Origin: Siphlonurus alternatus
Lineage: Eukaryota; Arthropoda; Insecta; Ephemeroptera; Siphlonuridae
Assembly (NCBI GenBank): GCA_949825025.1
Contig: OX463781.1
Location: forward strand, 20,715,630-20,779,629
Reading direction: 5' to 3'
DNA: 64,000 nucleotides
The notes under the pieces are model-generated. The model was not told the DNA's origin. It made no database searches and saw nothing but the letters and a program-made list of their open reading frames with translations. The translations under genes and the position numbers were made by a program. Positions 49,905-62,339 of this stretch are shown piece after piece. How positions within the stretch are numbered: position 1 is the stretch's first letter; each line of letters begins with the position of its first letter.

Positions 49905-50420
49905 TTCATATGGCGGACGCCAGATCGGCTTGACAGACCCCTTCCCCCCTTCGAAACTCGACGAGACCTTCTGGGGGGGTCGTCGGCAGGGGCCGCCGGG
50001 GGAGGGTGACGTGCACTAAGGTCCACGTTTGGGGGCGGGGGACGGGGGCGGATTTCCCCCGGGTGGTGTGCCTCCGCGGGAAAGCTGATCAATCTCCGAG
50101 TTCGTGTTTTCGCGTCTTCTCATCTGGGTTTTTGGATACGTCAAGATGCGAGGCAAAAAGTTACGAGACGTTTTGGACGGTGGCTGCCCGCAAATGGAAT
50201 CACGTGACCACAGAAATCATTAACTTTCTTTGTGTGACTGCTGCCATCCCATTGGCTGCTTCTGTTTAGAGGCAACGTTGCGAAAGGGGATCCGACTGCT
50301 CGGTGCAGTGATGTGAAATTCGCGCGAAGATTGGTCCGCGGAAATGCGCATGCGAATATCCGCGCAAGTGCGCGCATATGTGCGTAAGATCGTTTCAAGA
50401 TGGTGGGCGCCCGCAAATGG
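49905..50420 (+). promoter_or_regulatory. CpG-rich promoter-like region
   Basis: About 500 bp of CpG-dense DNA in an AT-rich window. It carries ATGGCGG (49909-49915), two inverted CCAAT boxes (CCATTGGC near 50250, ATTGGTCC near 50331), an NRF1-like TGCGCATGCGAA near 50345, two ATCACGTGA E-boxes 223 bp apart, and a YY1-type CAAGATGG exactly at the candidate start codon at 50400. These are hallmarks of TATA-less promoters. ORFs on both strands inside it are not recognised. Confidence 0.5.
50177..50269 (+). pseudogene. Diverged duplicate of the candidate start exon (ACG in place of ATG)
   Basis: Reading from 50177 gives T-VAARKWNHVTTEIIN, matching MVGARKWNHVSTDIVD of the candidate exon at 50400 codon for codon over 16 positions. 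The start triplet here is ACG. The frame diverges after the shared block and stops at 50267-50269. It also lies in frame within an ORF opening at 50006. It could be a dead duplicate, an alternative start, or only a repeated regulatory block. Confidence 0.3.
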
Positions 50421-50518
50421 AATCACGTGAGCACAGATATTGTAGACATTCAGAAGTTCGATCTTCTTCCCATAGATGGAGATGCCACGGTAGCACGTTC
50501 CAAGCAAACTACTTTCAG
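50400..50518 (+). CDS. Candidate first coding exon (partial, unrecognised)
   Basis: The ATG sits in a strong context (TTTCAAGATGGTGG) at the downstream edge of a CpG-rich promoter-like region. The frame is open for 39 codons, starting MVGARKWNHVSTDIVDIQKF and ending ...RSKQTTF, and reaches a plausible donor, TTTCAG|GTGTGA, two bases into the next codon. Codon content is balanced, unlike the AT-rich flanks. Read through, the frame meets a stop about seven codons later. No family is recognised, and no next exon with matching phase was found in the window. Upstream at 50177 lies a diverged duplicate of its first 16 codons. Confidence 0.35.
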
Positions 50519-50537
50519 GTGTGACTTAATTATTATA

Positions 50538-50865
50538 TAACTTTATATAAAATTGATTATTTTCGTAAATAATGCTCGGATTTACTCCCAATTAGGTCTA
50601 CGGGGGGGTTATAAAATTAAGGTGCAAGTAATGCGGGTTGCATACTTTCAGGGGCATGTAGGTTGAGGTTGCATACTTTCAGGGGCATGTAAGTGAAGGT
50701 TGCCTACCTTTAGGGGTAACTTTATATAAAACGAATATTTTCGTAAATAATGCTTGCATCATCTCCCGATTAGGTCTAGGGGGGTTATCAAATTAAGGTG
50801 TAATTAATGCGGGTTGCATACTTTCAGGGGCATGTAGGTTGGGGTGGCCTACTTTCAGGGGCATT
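50538..50865. repeat. 179-bp tandem duplication with nested short repeats
   Basis: Copy 1 starts at 50538 and copy 2 at 50717 (TAACTTTATATAAAA...TTTTCGTAAATAATGCT). Each contains ATTAGGTCTA followed by a G-run and several GGTTGCATACTTTCAGGGGC units (near 50636, 50663 and 50812). It lies directly downstream of the candidate first exon. Confidence 0.88.
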
Positions 50866-51097
50866 TCGCGTTCGGTACATCATAGCATTACGAGGTTTAA
50901 TCACAACTGCGGCCACCTCTTTGTGTTGAAGATGGGCAGTGTCCGGAGTAAGCCCATTGCCTTGCTCGCTCGATCACAACCGGACGCTAAGAAAATAATT
51001 AACTCGAATCTGCCCAAACTCCTTAAAAATATTATTAAATAAAATAAATAACTATTAATAATAATAAAATAGTAGGGGCCTAACAACTGCGTCAACA

Positions 51098-51238
51098 CGA
51101 ATTTATCCCAGGGAGGGAGCAACGTATTTTTATACTTGAAATGGTCACTCATCCAATTATTAACCACGCTTGACGTAGCCTGACTTCGGTGATCTAACGA
51201 GAACCGGTCAATGCACAACGCTACGCTGCGCTCCACCT
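51098..51238 (-). mobile_element. 5S-SINE, head-only copy
   Basis: Minus-strand copy of the 5S-like head plus about 30 nt of the body seen at 45411-45548, sharing GGTTCTCGTTAGATCACCGA and GCTCCCTCCCTGGGATAAAT. The rest of the SINE body is missing and replaced by AT-rich DNA. The 111-codon minus ORF overlapping it is not a gene. Confidence 0.8.
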
Positions 51239-51709
51239 CTACTCTGAATTTTTTTAGATTCTTATGAATCCTGCAAACTATTTTTCAATACTTATTGAAT
51301 GTTCTGTAATTTAAGTTGGCACCCCTGAATCGTTATTAAAAAGGATAGGACAGAGACGCCTGTTGCCGCCTCCAGGGGGCGTGGCAGCACATTTAATAAT
51401 TATTTAAAAATAGTTCTGGGTTTAAAAAAAAAAAAAAAAACTGGAGAAAATCAGAGTAGCATAATTTGTTTGGTAGCATAATTTGGTACCTTCAATTCAT
51501 TTCTGCAAAAAAAAATTCATGTAGGTTGTCCATTTTGCATTAAAACACCGTTATGATATCACGTACTGAATACTTACATATTAGATGGCAACGTATGATT
51601 GACAAAATTATTTAAAAGACTTGAAAGCAAACGAGCGTAAGCGCGAGTTTACACCCCACCCCTAGTTTACTATTAACGACGTATCAACCAGCCTACAATA
51701 GTTTCTAGC

Positions 51710-51726
51710 GGGGGGGGGGGGGGGGG
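51710..51726. repeat. G17 homopolymer
   Basis: 17 consecutive G on the + strand, able to form G-quadruplex structures and prone to length change or assembly error. Confidence 0.95.
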
Positions 51727-51935
51727 AAATGAGAAAAAAACTCGTTTTCGTGATTTTAGAATAATTACAACATTTTATTTTTTTTTTATATGATCTAAAA
51801 ACTAATATAGCTAATATGCAATGTTAATGTTAAATTACTATATACGGCTCATAATTCTCATAATTTATTTATGGTAGATTATTCCAATTCATTATAATAA
51901 CTTTCTTCACTTTCTACAAAGTTTCATTACGCTAG

Positions 51936-52075
51936 TATATTACAGATACAATTTTTCAAATTATTGTATATATAATTTTTTCCTTACAAGAAACTTCAAC
52001 TCCATTTGTTTGTATGGAGATGAAATTATCTTGTTAGCCAAAGTTGTAAGCAAAATTGTATCTGTAATACAGACT
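51936..52075. mobile_element. Palindromic MITE family A, diverged copy 3
   Basis: Inverted ends TATATTACAGATACAATTTT and AAAATTGTATCTGTAATACA enclose TTTCCTTACAAGAAA, CCATTTGTTTGTATGG and TTATCTTGTTAGCC, in the same order as copies at 29609 and 29800. It is more diverged than they are from each other. Confidence 0.75.
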
Positions 52076-52079
52076 TTAG

Positions 52080-54370
52080 ACGCGTTCATGTAACGATATG
52101 TAGGTAGTAACCTTGTTAGTGCGATAAAGAACAATCAAATTTTTGTTGGAGAAGCTTGAAATAGAGACGCAATAAAAATTTAATATTTAAAATTCATTAT
52201 TAATCTAAAATTATTCTCTTGTTTTGTCCATCGACTTGAGAAGAAAATTAATTAATTCAAAACTGTAACTTGCGTAATTGTTATAAAATTATTACATAAA
52301 GTAAACCACATTTGAGAGACCATGATAGGCAGTTTAATTTTAAGCTAAGAATTTTCCTTATACTAAGAATCCATTTGTGTAGATTTTTTAGAAAATATTA
52401 AAATCTGAATATTTTATACTTTATACGATAACTTATTCTACTGACACTGCACTGAATATACTCATTACCATTTGAAGACATCCTAGGGGTTTTTTGTCGT
52501 CAGTTTATTAATACGTATTACAAAAACAGACATAAACGTAACATAAAAAATAATTAGCAATCTGCTAGCTTCAAATGGCTTTTCTTTCATTTCCGATATA
52601 AGATCTTCTATTTTAGGTATTTATAATTTATATTTTAGTCGTTTTACTAACAATAAAGTCCTGCTTCTTGAAAATAAGTGTTGTTAGGAACTGGTCCACT
52701 CATACAATGCAAGAAGTTTTTTTCTTGTTTGATGAGAAAATATGCTTTGCAATTTAAATAATCATGACAGTACTCATAAATGATTTTTATTTAGCATTAA
52801 AATAAATTATCTTACAGTGACAAGACTTATCTTCATGGCAGATTTTGCGTACTTCTAGAATACCATGTTCCTCTAACATTAACTTATTATATATAGGAAA
52901 GGATTTTTTAAGATAAAATATTTAACATTATGAAAAATAAAATTTAACTACTAGTTACGAACAAATTAAAGAAAAATCAATTGCAAAATGATAGAAGATA
53001 ATATTTTTCCTTAACTCCTTTTTCTTCTGTTTGCGTTGTTTATTTACAATCAAGGAATAATAAACACAGGTAGTTCAGATTGCATGTTCCTCTTTTAACA
53101 TTTATTTTAATCTATAAGAAAACATATATAGTTTATGAAATTCAACACATTTACAAAATATCACATATCAAATTGTTTTCCAAAATAAAAAGGTTGTTTC
53201 TCAATTTAATTGGTTACCTGCCAAATTAAGACTTAATTTTAACAATACTTTCGTGGTATGGGACTCAATCACCTATTTACTATTATATTTGGTAACATTT
53301 TAGTTAAGTTAGTACAGTTTTTGGGTCAATTATGTTAATATATTTGAAATATAGCTGAAAATATAGTTTTTGTTTTTTCGTGGCTTCTTAGCAGAACACT
53401 CTGATAGGCTGAAAACTGAAAACGTTGTCTCCATACTTTAGGATTTAGGAGATGTTCGGCTCCTATGTCGAGTCCCATGTAATTTAGAACGCACGTCCAA
53501 TGGTTATACACAACATTGACCTAGGGTTTAAGCCCACTTCAAAAGTACTTATTTTTTACGAATTTTATCATAATTATATATTAATTTAAAGTTTTGTCTT
53601 GTTTTTGTTTGACGTTCACTTAAGATTCAGAGATTCAAGACCCCACTTCATAACTCTGACTAATATTTTAGATTATAAATAATATATTTTCCTGTACTAT
53701 ATATCGTTGTACCTCAAGCTCTAGTGTCCATGGTTGATGGCATCCTGATGTTGATGAGAGAAACCCCGGATCTCTTGTCGTACTTGCAGCGAGCGACGAC
53801 GAGAGAAACACGACAGTTCGTTGCCCGCCTTTTTATTTAGTTTTCCAAGATTGGCTTGGCTGTTAGCAATGAAAAGCAAGGAGACATAGAAAGAAAGAAC
53901 AAAATTTATATATATATTTATATATATGAGAGTAGTAGTTGTAGCATCTTATAAGTAAAGCTAGAGCAAGCTAGTACGTACTTAGGTATAGGTAGGTATA
54001 TAATATATACTACTCTACATATATTATACCTGCTGTATACCACCTACCTTATACTGTGAATGCTGCTGTATATGAAAACGTTTTCTATTCATTATAAAAC
54101 TTACTGTAAGCAATCTTTAGACTTTTAGTCGTACATTTTATTACACTCAATAATCATGACGTCAAATTGATTAAAATAAAAAAGTTTTTTTCTATAATTA
54201 TTGATTTTGATTTTGTATGCATTAAGTTTATAGATAAAATGCATTTTATTGTAATACAATAATTGTAGGGTAAGAGTATAATTAATAATCATAATTAAAG
54301 AAGGAAAATAAATATGACGTCATGATGTATTTTTTGACAAGAAATATAGCTACTTTTTGAATGTAGAGAG
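52080..54370. other. AT-rich desert with one balanced segment
   Basis: The segment 53720-53840 is balanced, and its + frame reads MVDGILMLMRETPDLLSYLQ and on to a TAG, 36 residues. It looks protein-like but lacks similarity or clear splice sites. Perfect TGACGTCA sites lie at 54157 and 54315. Confidence 0.35.
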
Positions 54371-55284
54371 ATGTTTGGCTGAGTGAGAGAGATAAGTCCT
54401 ACCATTGCATGTAAAGGATTTTGTTTTTTTTGTTTTTTTCTAGTAGAGCAGCAGCAGCTATATCTACATAGAGAGCATTTTCTTTTGTTTGTGGAACTGC
54501 GAGAAATGTATCATAATGACAAAGCTATGTACACACGATGCATTTTCAAGTACACAATTATTTATCTCTCTTTACCATCATACTGTGACAAGATCTGTAA
54601 CATTATGATGAACGTTGCTGCTTTTTTATGTTATGTTTAACATGAAGACAACATCAAAGTTGTTATGAGTGGCACATTGTAGAATGTAGAGTGACTTTCA
54701 GGGCATAAATTTATCTCTTAATCTTGATCTTTTCACTTTTCACTTTTTTTTTTTTTTTTTTTTTTTCATTTGGTTTTTAAAAAGTTTTCTGCTACATTAT
54801 CAAGGTATTACAATATTAATCCATGTTTGAAATCTATATAATATATGTAGTGTATGGAGGATAAAGAGAATGAAATCCTAACTGAATTGAACCAATTATA
54901 GATCAAAAAGGTAGGTGGAGATTAGGGGTGGTACGTCTATTATCCCCGTTTATTCACTTTTTAACTTATGCATCACTTATGTTCACCATTCGCTATGATT
55001 AGAGCATTTTTAATAAAAATATATTATTCTCCTCTATAGCTTAATTTTTTATCAGCAAAAAATAAGACAAAAATGAAAACATTGCGATTAAATTTGGTTA
55101 TTTTTTTCAATTAATTTTATGTAAATATATTCTTCAAATTAAATTATTTACTCAAAGGTTAATATTTGTTATTGTTGTTGCTGTTTTTATAATGTTCTCA
55201 ACAAAAAGCGAAAACCCACGCAACATTAATATTAATATATAACTTTAAATAAACAACAATATGGCTCATTAAAAACATTATAGG

Positions 55285-55610
55285 TAAACTCCATAAATAT
55301 ATATATAATATATTATACCTTTTGGTGTTGTGGTGTTATACTAGGAAAAGGGGAGGAGGAAGACGATGTTTCTGAAGTTTTACACAAGAAGTTTATGTAT
55401 GGAGGGTGGTCGCGATGTCAGGGGCAAGAAGACCGTGCGGCGCGCGGTTTTGCCACCCCTCCCGCGTGGTTCGCTACCGCTACTACTGCTGCTCTCCCGG
55501 CTATTATAATTAAAGACGTGTCAAAGACAGTGGAGAAGAAGTAGGCAGGCAAGCAGCAGCTACAGCTAGCCCCGGCTCAAGGCAGACCCAGAGCCCAGGC
55601 ATTACTGCTG
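55285..55610. other. GC-rich island with an open frame
   Basis: A + frame ending at a TAG near 55542 is open for about 80 codons and includes GEEEDDVSEVLHKKFMYGGW. The island is CpG-rich from 55400 to 55500. No family is recognised, and this may be an exon or only GC-related openness. Confidence 0.2.
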
Positions 55611-55859
55611 CTAAATATTGATCCCTTCTTTCTGTAAGATCATCACCGTCCTGCTTGCCCCTATATATATTATTATATAGGTGGTGGTGGTAAGCAACCC
55701 CTCTGTTAAGACGTTGCCACCCCCGTATAACTAGCCACAGAGAGAGGAGGGCGCGATCTACATGAACGTTCGATGTCAGATATGATTGACAGAGATCAAT
55801 GAAGTATACGATGGTGTCATTATTATAAGAAATAGCTTATTGGGGGTTAGTCTGTAAAA

Positions 55860-57700
55860 AAAGTCTTGATAAATCAAATAATTTTTATTTTAAATTCATT
55901 GTAATATGATTTCTACTTTTATATACATAAGTATTGTTTTTATTTTAAATGTTGCTTTTTTTTATAGAAAAGAACTCGAATTAAAAAAAAAAAAACAGTC
56001 CATGGATGTATTGTGTTATTATATATTTTTTCAAAATTTTTGTTGAATTTAAAAAAAAAACGGTCCTTACAAAGTTTGTACTCATGGTGGCAGAATGCTT
56101 GTAATATTAATTTAAAATATGTAGCTTTTTAACTATTTATTATATTAGCAATTAGCAATTATTGTAGTAAATTAAAGAAAAAGACAAATTACGAGAAAAA
56201 TGCTTTTTTTGTTATTATTGTGGTGATTGGTTTTGCCATCGCTGATATTATTGCATTTTTCCCAAAAAATTACCTAGAAATTATAGAAATTATCAGTTGT
56301 AAATGTGTGATCTAACAAGGTAATAGAGCGATAAAGAAAGGTCAGTAATTATATTCAATGAATATACAAGTGATTTTAATAATGTCACCTAATATAAAAA
56401 CACTAAATACACTGAGAAACTTCTATTTCCGGTAGAAGTCTTATATCAGTTGGAGTATACCGTGGGAGACTCAAGAGACTGCACAAACCATCAATGAATG
56501 CAAGTGTGCAGAATCAAGTGACGTCATCGAGGTAGTTTTCATTGTACTGTACATACGGTTCAATAATTGTGCAGATAGAATGACAGCTGAATTTTTCCTT
56601 CAATCTAAAATTATTTTAATGCTAACAATTATGATTGTGTTTTTAAAACTATTGTTTTACATGTAATTTACCTTTAGTATTTACATATATTTACGTGTAT
56701 TTTTGTAAATGCAATAAATTATTTACTATTTATTTCATTATTCATTTAAATATCTTTAAAAAAAAAAGTACCCTGTAGCTCCTGAACATGAGATGAAGCG
56801 CTAAATATCTCACTAACCTGTTGCCCTAAAAGTTCCATCATTAGTGACAATCTATGCTGGGAAGGTTCTATTGAACCTCCCACGGATTTCGTAGCAGAAT
56901 CACAATAACGGAGCTCATTTCTGAATATTGGTGCATACGATTTCTATAGTCCAGCTACAGCAATCTGGGATAACCTGAAGAAATATATTGCAAAATGCTA
57001 AGTTTTTTTAAATTATTAAATTTTAAATTTAATTTTCAATTTTTTTTTAGAAAAAGGTTTATAAAAAAAGCTGTTGTAATTTTCAAAACTTGGATGCATC
57101 ACCTCTTACGTCACAGTAAATTTTATCATCATGATATTTTATGACTCCAAAGACAATGTTTTAGAGATTAGCTATTTATTTATAATAAAAATATAAGCAA
57201 AACAGTATAAAAAATAGTAAGAATGATAAGTATAATATATAATTCATTGTTCAAGATTAATCTCTGGATGTTTTTAGCCAATCAACTGTCAAGTCTCATA
57301 TATACTAGTGCTAGAAACCAAGGACGCTGTAAGTATAGCGTTCTTGCTAGAAACAATTTGAATACAGAAATAAAAATTTGGCATTTAGAACGTAACACAT
57401 CAGTAAAATAACTGCATATAACTAAAAAAATTGCCAAGTGTCATGAATATTGAAATATTTCGTCAAGTGTCCTCGCACGCACAAACCTCATCAGCTCGTT
57501 CTAGAAACAAATTATTTTGTCATCAGTATCAGAACGTCAAAAAGTACCGCGATATATGTGACCCCATCTGGTTTAAATGTAGCCGGTTGGTAAATGGTTT
57601 TTACGGTATTGGAATAAAAATTTTAATTTATGAAAATTGTTAGCTAGCAATTCAAAATTATGAATTCCTAATAAAAATACATTTAAATATTGTAATCATC
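55860..57700. other. AT-rich desert
   Basis: A TGACGTCA at 56519-56526 and short ORFs near 57223-57643 without recognisable features. No gene is called. Confidence 0.45.
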
Positions 57701-57720
57701 CCATAATTCTAGACATTGTA

Positions 57721-57861
57721 AGGGGCATTCACAAAGCCTTAAGGCCACAATTAAGGCTCAATATTTTAAGACCAGAAATTTTGGGTCTAAAAAACACGTC
57801 TAAAATCAAGCTTTATATTATCGAGCCTTAAATGTGGCCTTAAGACTTTGTGAATGCCCCT
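57721..57861. mobile_element. 141-bp palindromic MITE with 5-bp duplication
   Basis: Perfect 16-bp inverted ends, AGGGGCATTCACAAAG and CTTTGTGAATGCCCCT, are flanked by TTGTA on both sides (57716-57720 and 57862-57866). Internal arms pair (CCTTAAGGCCACAATTAAGG with its partner). The termini match those of the MITE nested in the foldback right arm, while the interiors differ. Confidence 0.93.
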
Positions 57862-57999
57862 TTGTAAGTTTAACTACTTTAACTTATTAAATTTTAGGGA
57901 AATATTATTAACAAGAGGGTAAAATTCAAACGCAATTTTTTAAGTAAAGAATATTCTAATTATATAACTATTAATTTACTTAATTGCTTCATGTGCTTA

Positions 58000-60600
58000 T
58001 CAATTTTGGTACATTTCTATTTTTTCATTCAATAATTTTTTTTTAATTGCATTATTTCCATTGGGCATGCTGAGAAATAAAACTATACGTATTTGACATT
58101 GGATTATGAGTTTATGACGAACGATGAATTATTGTAGAGCTATTCTATTTACACACACACACTTTTTATAATAATATCAATGAAGTAAATGCTGTGAAAG
58201 TGTCATATACACTGTCTGAATGCCGCCAACATAACTCTTATTTGTCAGTCTTTGAAGGTGTCATTAGAAAAGGTTGCTCCGAGTGACTGACAATTAAGTT
58301 AGTTGTCATTGTGGTTTGCTGTTTACTTAAAGTTTAATCCTGACGTTTCTCTCTCATTTCACCCCTGGAATTTAGAAAATTCGTCTCTACGCAGTCAATG
58401 AAAAAAATATTTTTAAAAAAATAAAGAGATTTATTATATAGAGATTATTAAGATTCGGGAAAAATCTCGATGTCATGCAGTTTTTTCTTACAGGTCCAAT
58501 TCCAGATTTCGTCTATAAGACTCCATGGTGCTAATTAAATATCTTTCCCGTGTTCTCACAACAGATAAAAAGAAACCACTAGCTGCTTGCTAGAAACACG
58601 TTTAAAGTTGCCTGAAAGTTTTATATAACTTTCGTGGACCAATTCTGCACGATTAACCTGTTTAATTATTAATTAATTGTTAGACTAATCCTTATATAAA
58701 TCAGCAGTAAACTTATTGAACTTATTTTACGATTTATTAAAAAAATATTATTATTATTTTTTTTTTGCACAAATTTGAACCTATTGTTTATTTTAATTAA
58801 ATTCCTAATATTATATACCTGACGAATTTACTGATAAGTTTAAAAAGCAATGTGATTCAAACAATGAATTTAAATTGCGTGGAATGAAAAAAATATCAAC
58901 CATAATACTATTAATGCACTGTAACATGTATTGTATTAAATTCATTTTATTATATTGATAAAAAATACATGTACATGGGAGGTAAAGACAACATTAGAAC
59001 AACTTGCTGACTTAATTTGAAAAACCTAAACGTTATAAAATTAAATAAAATTATGACCTTAATATTTAACAACTCCTAACCTTAATATACGGTACTCCAA
59101 ATTAAAATTAAGATATGTAAAACTTAATCAATTTTCTTCAAAAGTTGTTATACAGACTTTATATAATATAATGTCCTATTGTTTCTTGTTCTTTATTATA
59201 TAAACACATCAAAATATTATACAAGTTTTTATTTGTAACACAAGCAATTAAATTTAATTTTTTTTTGCTAACTTCCGGTCAGTTTATTGTGTTTTGATGG
59301 CTGTCTAGAAGTGAGGACCCCCGACCGCTCACCTCACACGTCATGTATAATTAATGCAGGCGTTTGAAACAATATAATCAGCTCACCTGCTGTATATGAT
59401 ATAACATGCGAATTAATACACTTCCATCAACACAACTTCATCATGACGTCATAATCATTAATTGCATATGAATAATTTCACTTACAAAAACAGTTTAGTA
59501 AAGTTGGATTTTTAACTTTTTTTAAAGTATAAAATGTTGTTTCTGTGTTCTTATTGATTTTTTTCTTTTAAATTGGATACACTTTTAATTTTTAAATAAC
59601 GAGAGAGAATCGTAATTAAGTGACATAATTATGCTAATAAGACCATATTTATTTAGTACTTTAACCCCCTGTTATTGGTTATAATAACACTATAAATCGT
59701 TGCTAAAGATCTGATTTCACCTTCCTCTAAATATTTTTCAAATAATTTTAGTAATGCAGCAAAACATTGTATGTTTCAATAAAAATCATGCACACTCATA
59801 ATATATAATATACAGGTATAATAGGTGTGTATAATAATTTGTATTATTAAATCATTTTGCTTTTTATATATCACATGGTAAAAAGAAGTACAAAATGATT
59901 GACTCATATTTGAGAATAGAAATATGACTGAACAAGTCTGAACTTGCATGAAATGATCTGTATGTAATATTCATATTTTAAATTTGCAGTTGAACAAAAA
60001 ACCTAGTATTTAAAGTCACATGTTGTATAGAGACTACAACAATATGGAGCGGCTGCAGGAAGCGATGTACGAGTGTGATTGTTGCTGCTGCGTCCTCCAT
60101 TGTTACGTGGTGGGTGGTTTTGCGGTCCTCTTATCTCCTGCGCGAATGTCCCATTAGGATAATGATACGAAGAAATAAATTCCGTCATGTGTGACATCAA
60201 CTATAATTAGGATTAATTATTTTTAAGATCGTATCAAAATAATATTATTATCATTGACTTGTTATCATTTTAAAATATCTTAATATATTTTTCATTATAT
60301 TATATTTTATATTATAATAATGTTTATTTTTTATAATAAATTTAAAAAAAAAACATTTCTTAGAATCAAATAACGCCATAATGTTTAATTTATACTATAT
60401 GAAAAATAATTAAATTTTATAAAAAAATATTAAAACAAAAAATTTAGCTTAATTGTCAATTGTATTTTTATTTATTTTTTTATTAAATTCTCAACAGAAT
60501 TTACTTTTATTTATTTTTTTCGTTTTATGTATTATTCTTACAATATTACATTGATAACAATAATGCGCAAGTAAACACAAAAATACTACTTTTGCATCAT
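58000..60600. other. AT-rich desert
   Basis: A TGACGTCA lies at 59444-59451. A short balanced segment (60030-60190) yields a 65-codon minus ORF that is not recognisable. Nothing else is supportable. Confidence 0.45.
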
Positions 60601-60618
60601 GATCTACTAAAATTGTTA

Positions 60619-61096
60619 AATGGGGTACTGACCGAAAAAAAAGTTTAAAGTTTTTGTCAATATTTCAAAAGGCACGAGAATTTCATGAAGAACAAGCATT
60701 CTACGACAATTTCCCGATTTTATATGAATTTTTAAAACCTCTCAAAAATGACTTCATAGCATTGAATCTTAAATGAGAAAATAGATCAGTTAACATTGCC
60801 AAATCCCATACTTAATATTGAAATGTAACCAAAACCTCATTTGCAAGGTTTTTAGGTGCTAGAATCACGATTATGAAGGTTTCAAATTCCTACCCCAATA
60901 ACTTTTCATTTTAGCAATGTTAACTGATGCATTTTCCCATTAAAGATTCAATGCTATGACGTCATCAAAAAAAGTTTTAAAAATTCATATAAAGTCAGCA
61001 AATTGTCGTAGAGTGCTCTAATAGGGCTCGTTCTTCATAGAATTCACATTACTTTTTACTAGTATTGCTAACTCAAATACCGGTCAGTACCCCATT
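60619..61096. mobile_element. 478-bp palindromic element
   Basis: The ends AATGGGGTACTGACCG and CGGTCAGTACCCCATT are perfect 16-bp inverted repeats. Long internal blocks also pair, for example CTACGACAATTT, TTTATATGAATTTTTAAAA, CATAGCATTGAATCTT and CAGTTAACATTGC with their complements. No ORF of note. Target duplication is ambiguous because the flanks are AT-rich. It carries a TGACGTCA (60957-60964). Confidence 0.9.
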
Positions 61097-62262
61097 ACCT
61101 TTTATATATTCTATTGCAGTTGAAATTCCTATCTATTACGGATAAAAATGAGCTGTAATGGAGATAGAAACATCGATTTCCAGTCATCAACGATAGAGCA
61201 GATTAGTAATTTGCAGGTATTTCTCTCCCCTCGCAAAGGTTGAGGGGTGATTCAATTTCACCATCACATGATGGCAATTTATTTCCAACTTCTCTTTTAT
61301 TTATTTATGAAATATTTTGATGTAAATAAAACATCATTATAATACACATTATCAATAAATATGTATTGTAATGCACTAACAATAAAAATTAGTAACCAGG
61401 AAGTAGCTAATTAGCATACCATAAATTAATTATAGTGCTCTCAATAACAAGAAGTAATGTATTTACCATGCCAATGATGCTGCAGTATTTACCTTGCTGG
61501 TTCCTCTTCTAAACACAACCTCTGTGACGTCACAACAAAATTATCTCTCATAAATTTACATAAAAATGTAATAAAATAGTCTACTTATTTTATTATATCG
61601 TCACTGAGATTACCTTTTAAAAGCAACTGCAGATAAAACCATGCGTACCAAACTAGAGTATCATTTAGTTAATTTATAATCAACAATATTTTTTAATACA
61701 AAATATTATGCGCTTAAATAAGTGCTTAATTTATTTTAAACCACTGCCAAGTAATAAAAATTTTAAATTATATTTACTAGTACTTGTACCATATGTAGTA
61801 ATCTTTCATGTGCGGACACCTACCATGTGTTTATACAATACTATAAATATTCAATAACCAGCGTTTTGAAGAGCTAGACAATCTAGACATATAATTATAG
61901 TAGAGTGAACGCACCTTTTTAAGTAACCTCCTTGCAATATAGGCAATCTTTCCTGCATCAAAGTAAAGCTTATTGCATAAGCAGCAGGCGCTACAAACAA
62001 AAGAATCTGAATCCTAGCTAGGAATCTGAATTCTAATTCTATGGAAATATGTATACATTTTTCAATCAACATAATATAATGAAATTTGTGAATAATTGTA
62101 CTTAATTAATTGGAAATGTTTTTAGTTAATTAACAAACACAAAAATAAAGTGGACAGTAAAAAATCACAAATATTGATTTTTTTTTGTGGCGTAAAAAGT
62201 GCAAAGTAAAAATGTTTAATGGCGTGGTCTCTCATATTATTAATAAAGAGAATGCGAGAGGA

Positions 62263-62277
62263 GGGGGGGGGGGGGGG
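62263..62277. repeat. G15 homopolymer
   Basis: 15 consecutive G on the + strand, just before a long pyrimidine-rich stretch. Confidence 0.95.
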
Positions 62278-62339
62278 CACACACAACGAGCGTCATCGGC
62301 ATCAGTCCTTTCGTTTCTCTCTCGCGGCTATTATTGATT

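Noticed and set aside
56769..56795. ACCCTGTAGCTCC, resembling the start of miR-10
   Set aside because: It diverges from the mature sequence after the first ten bases, and no hairpin is present.
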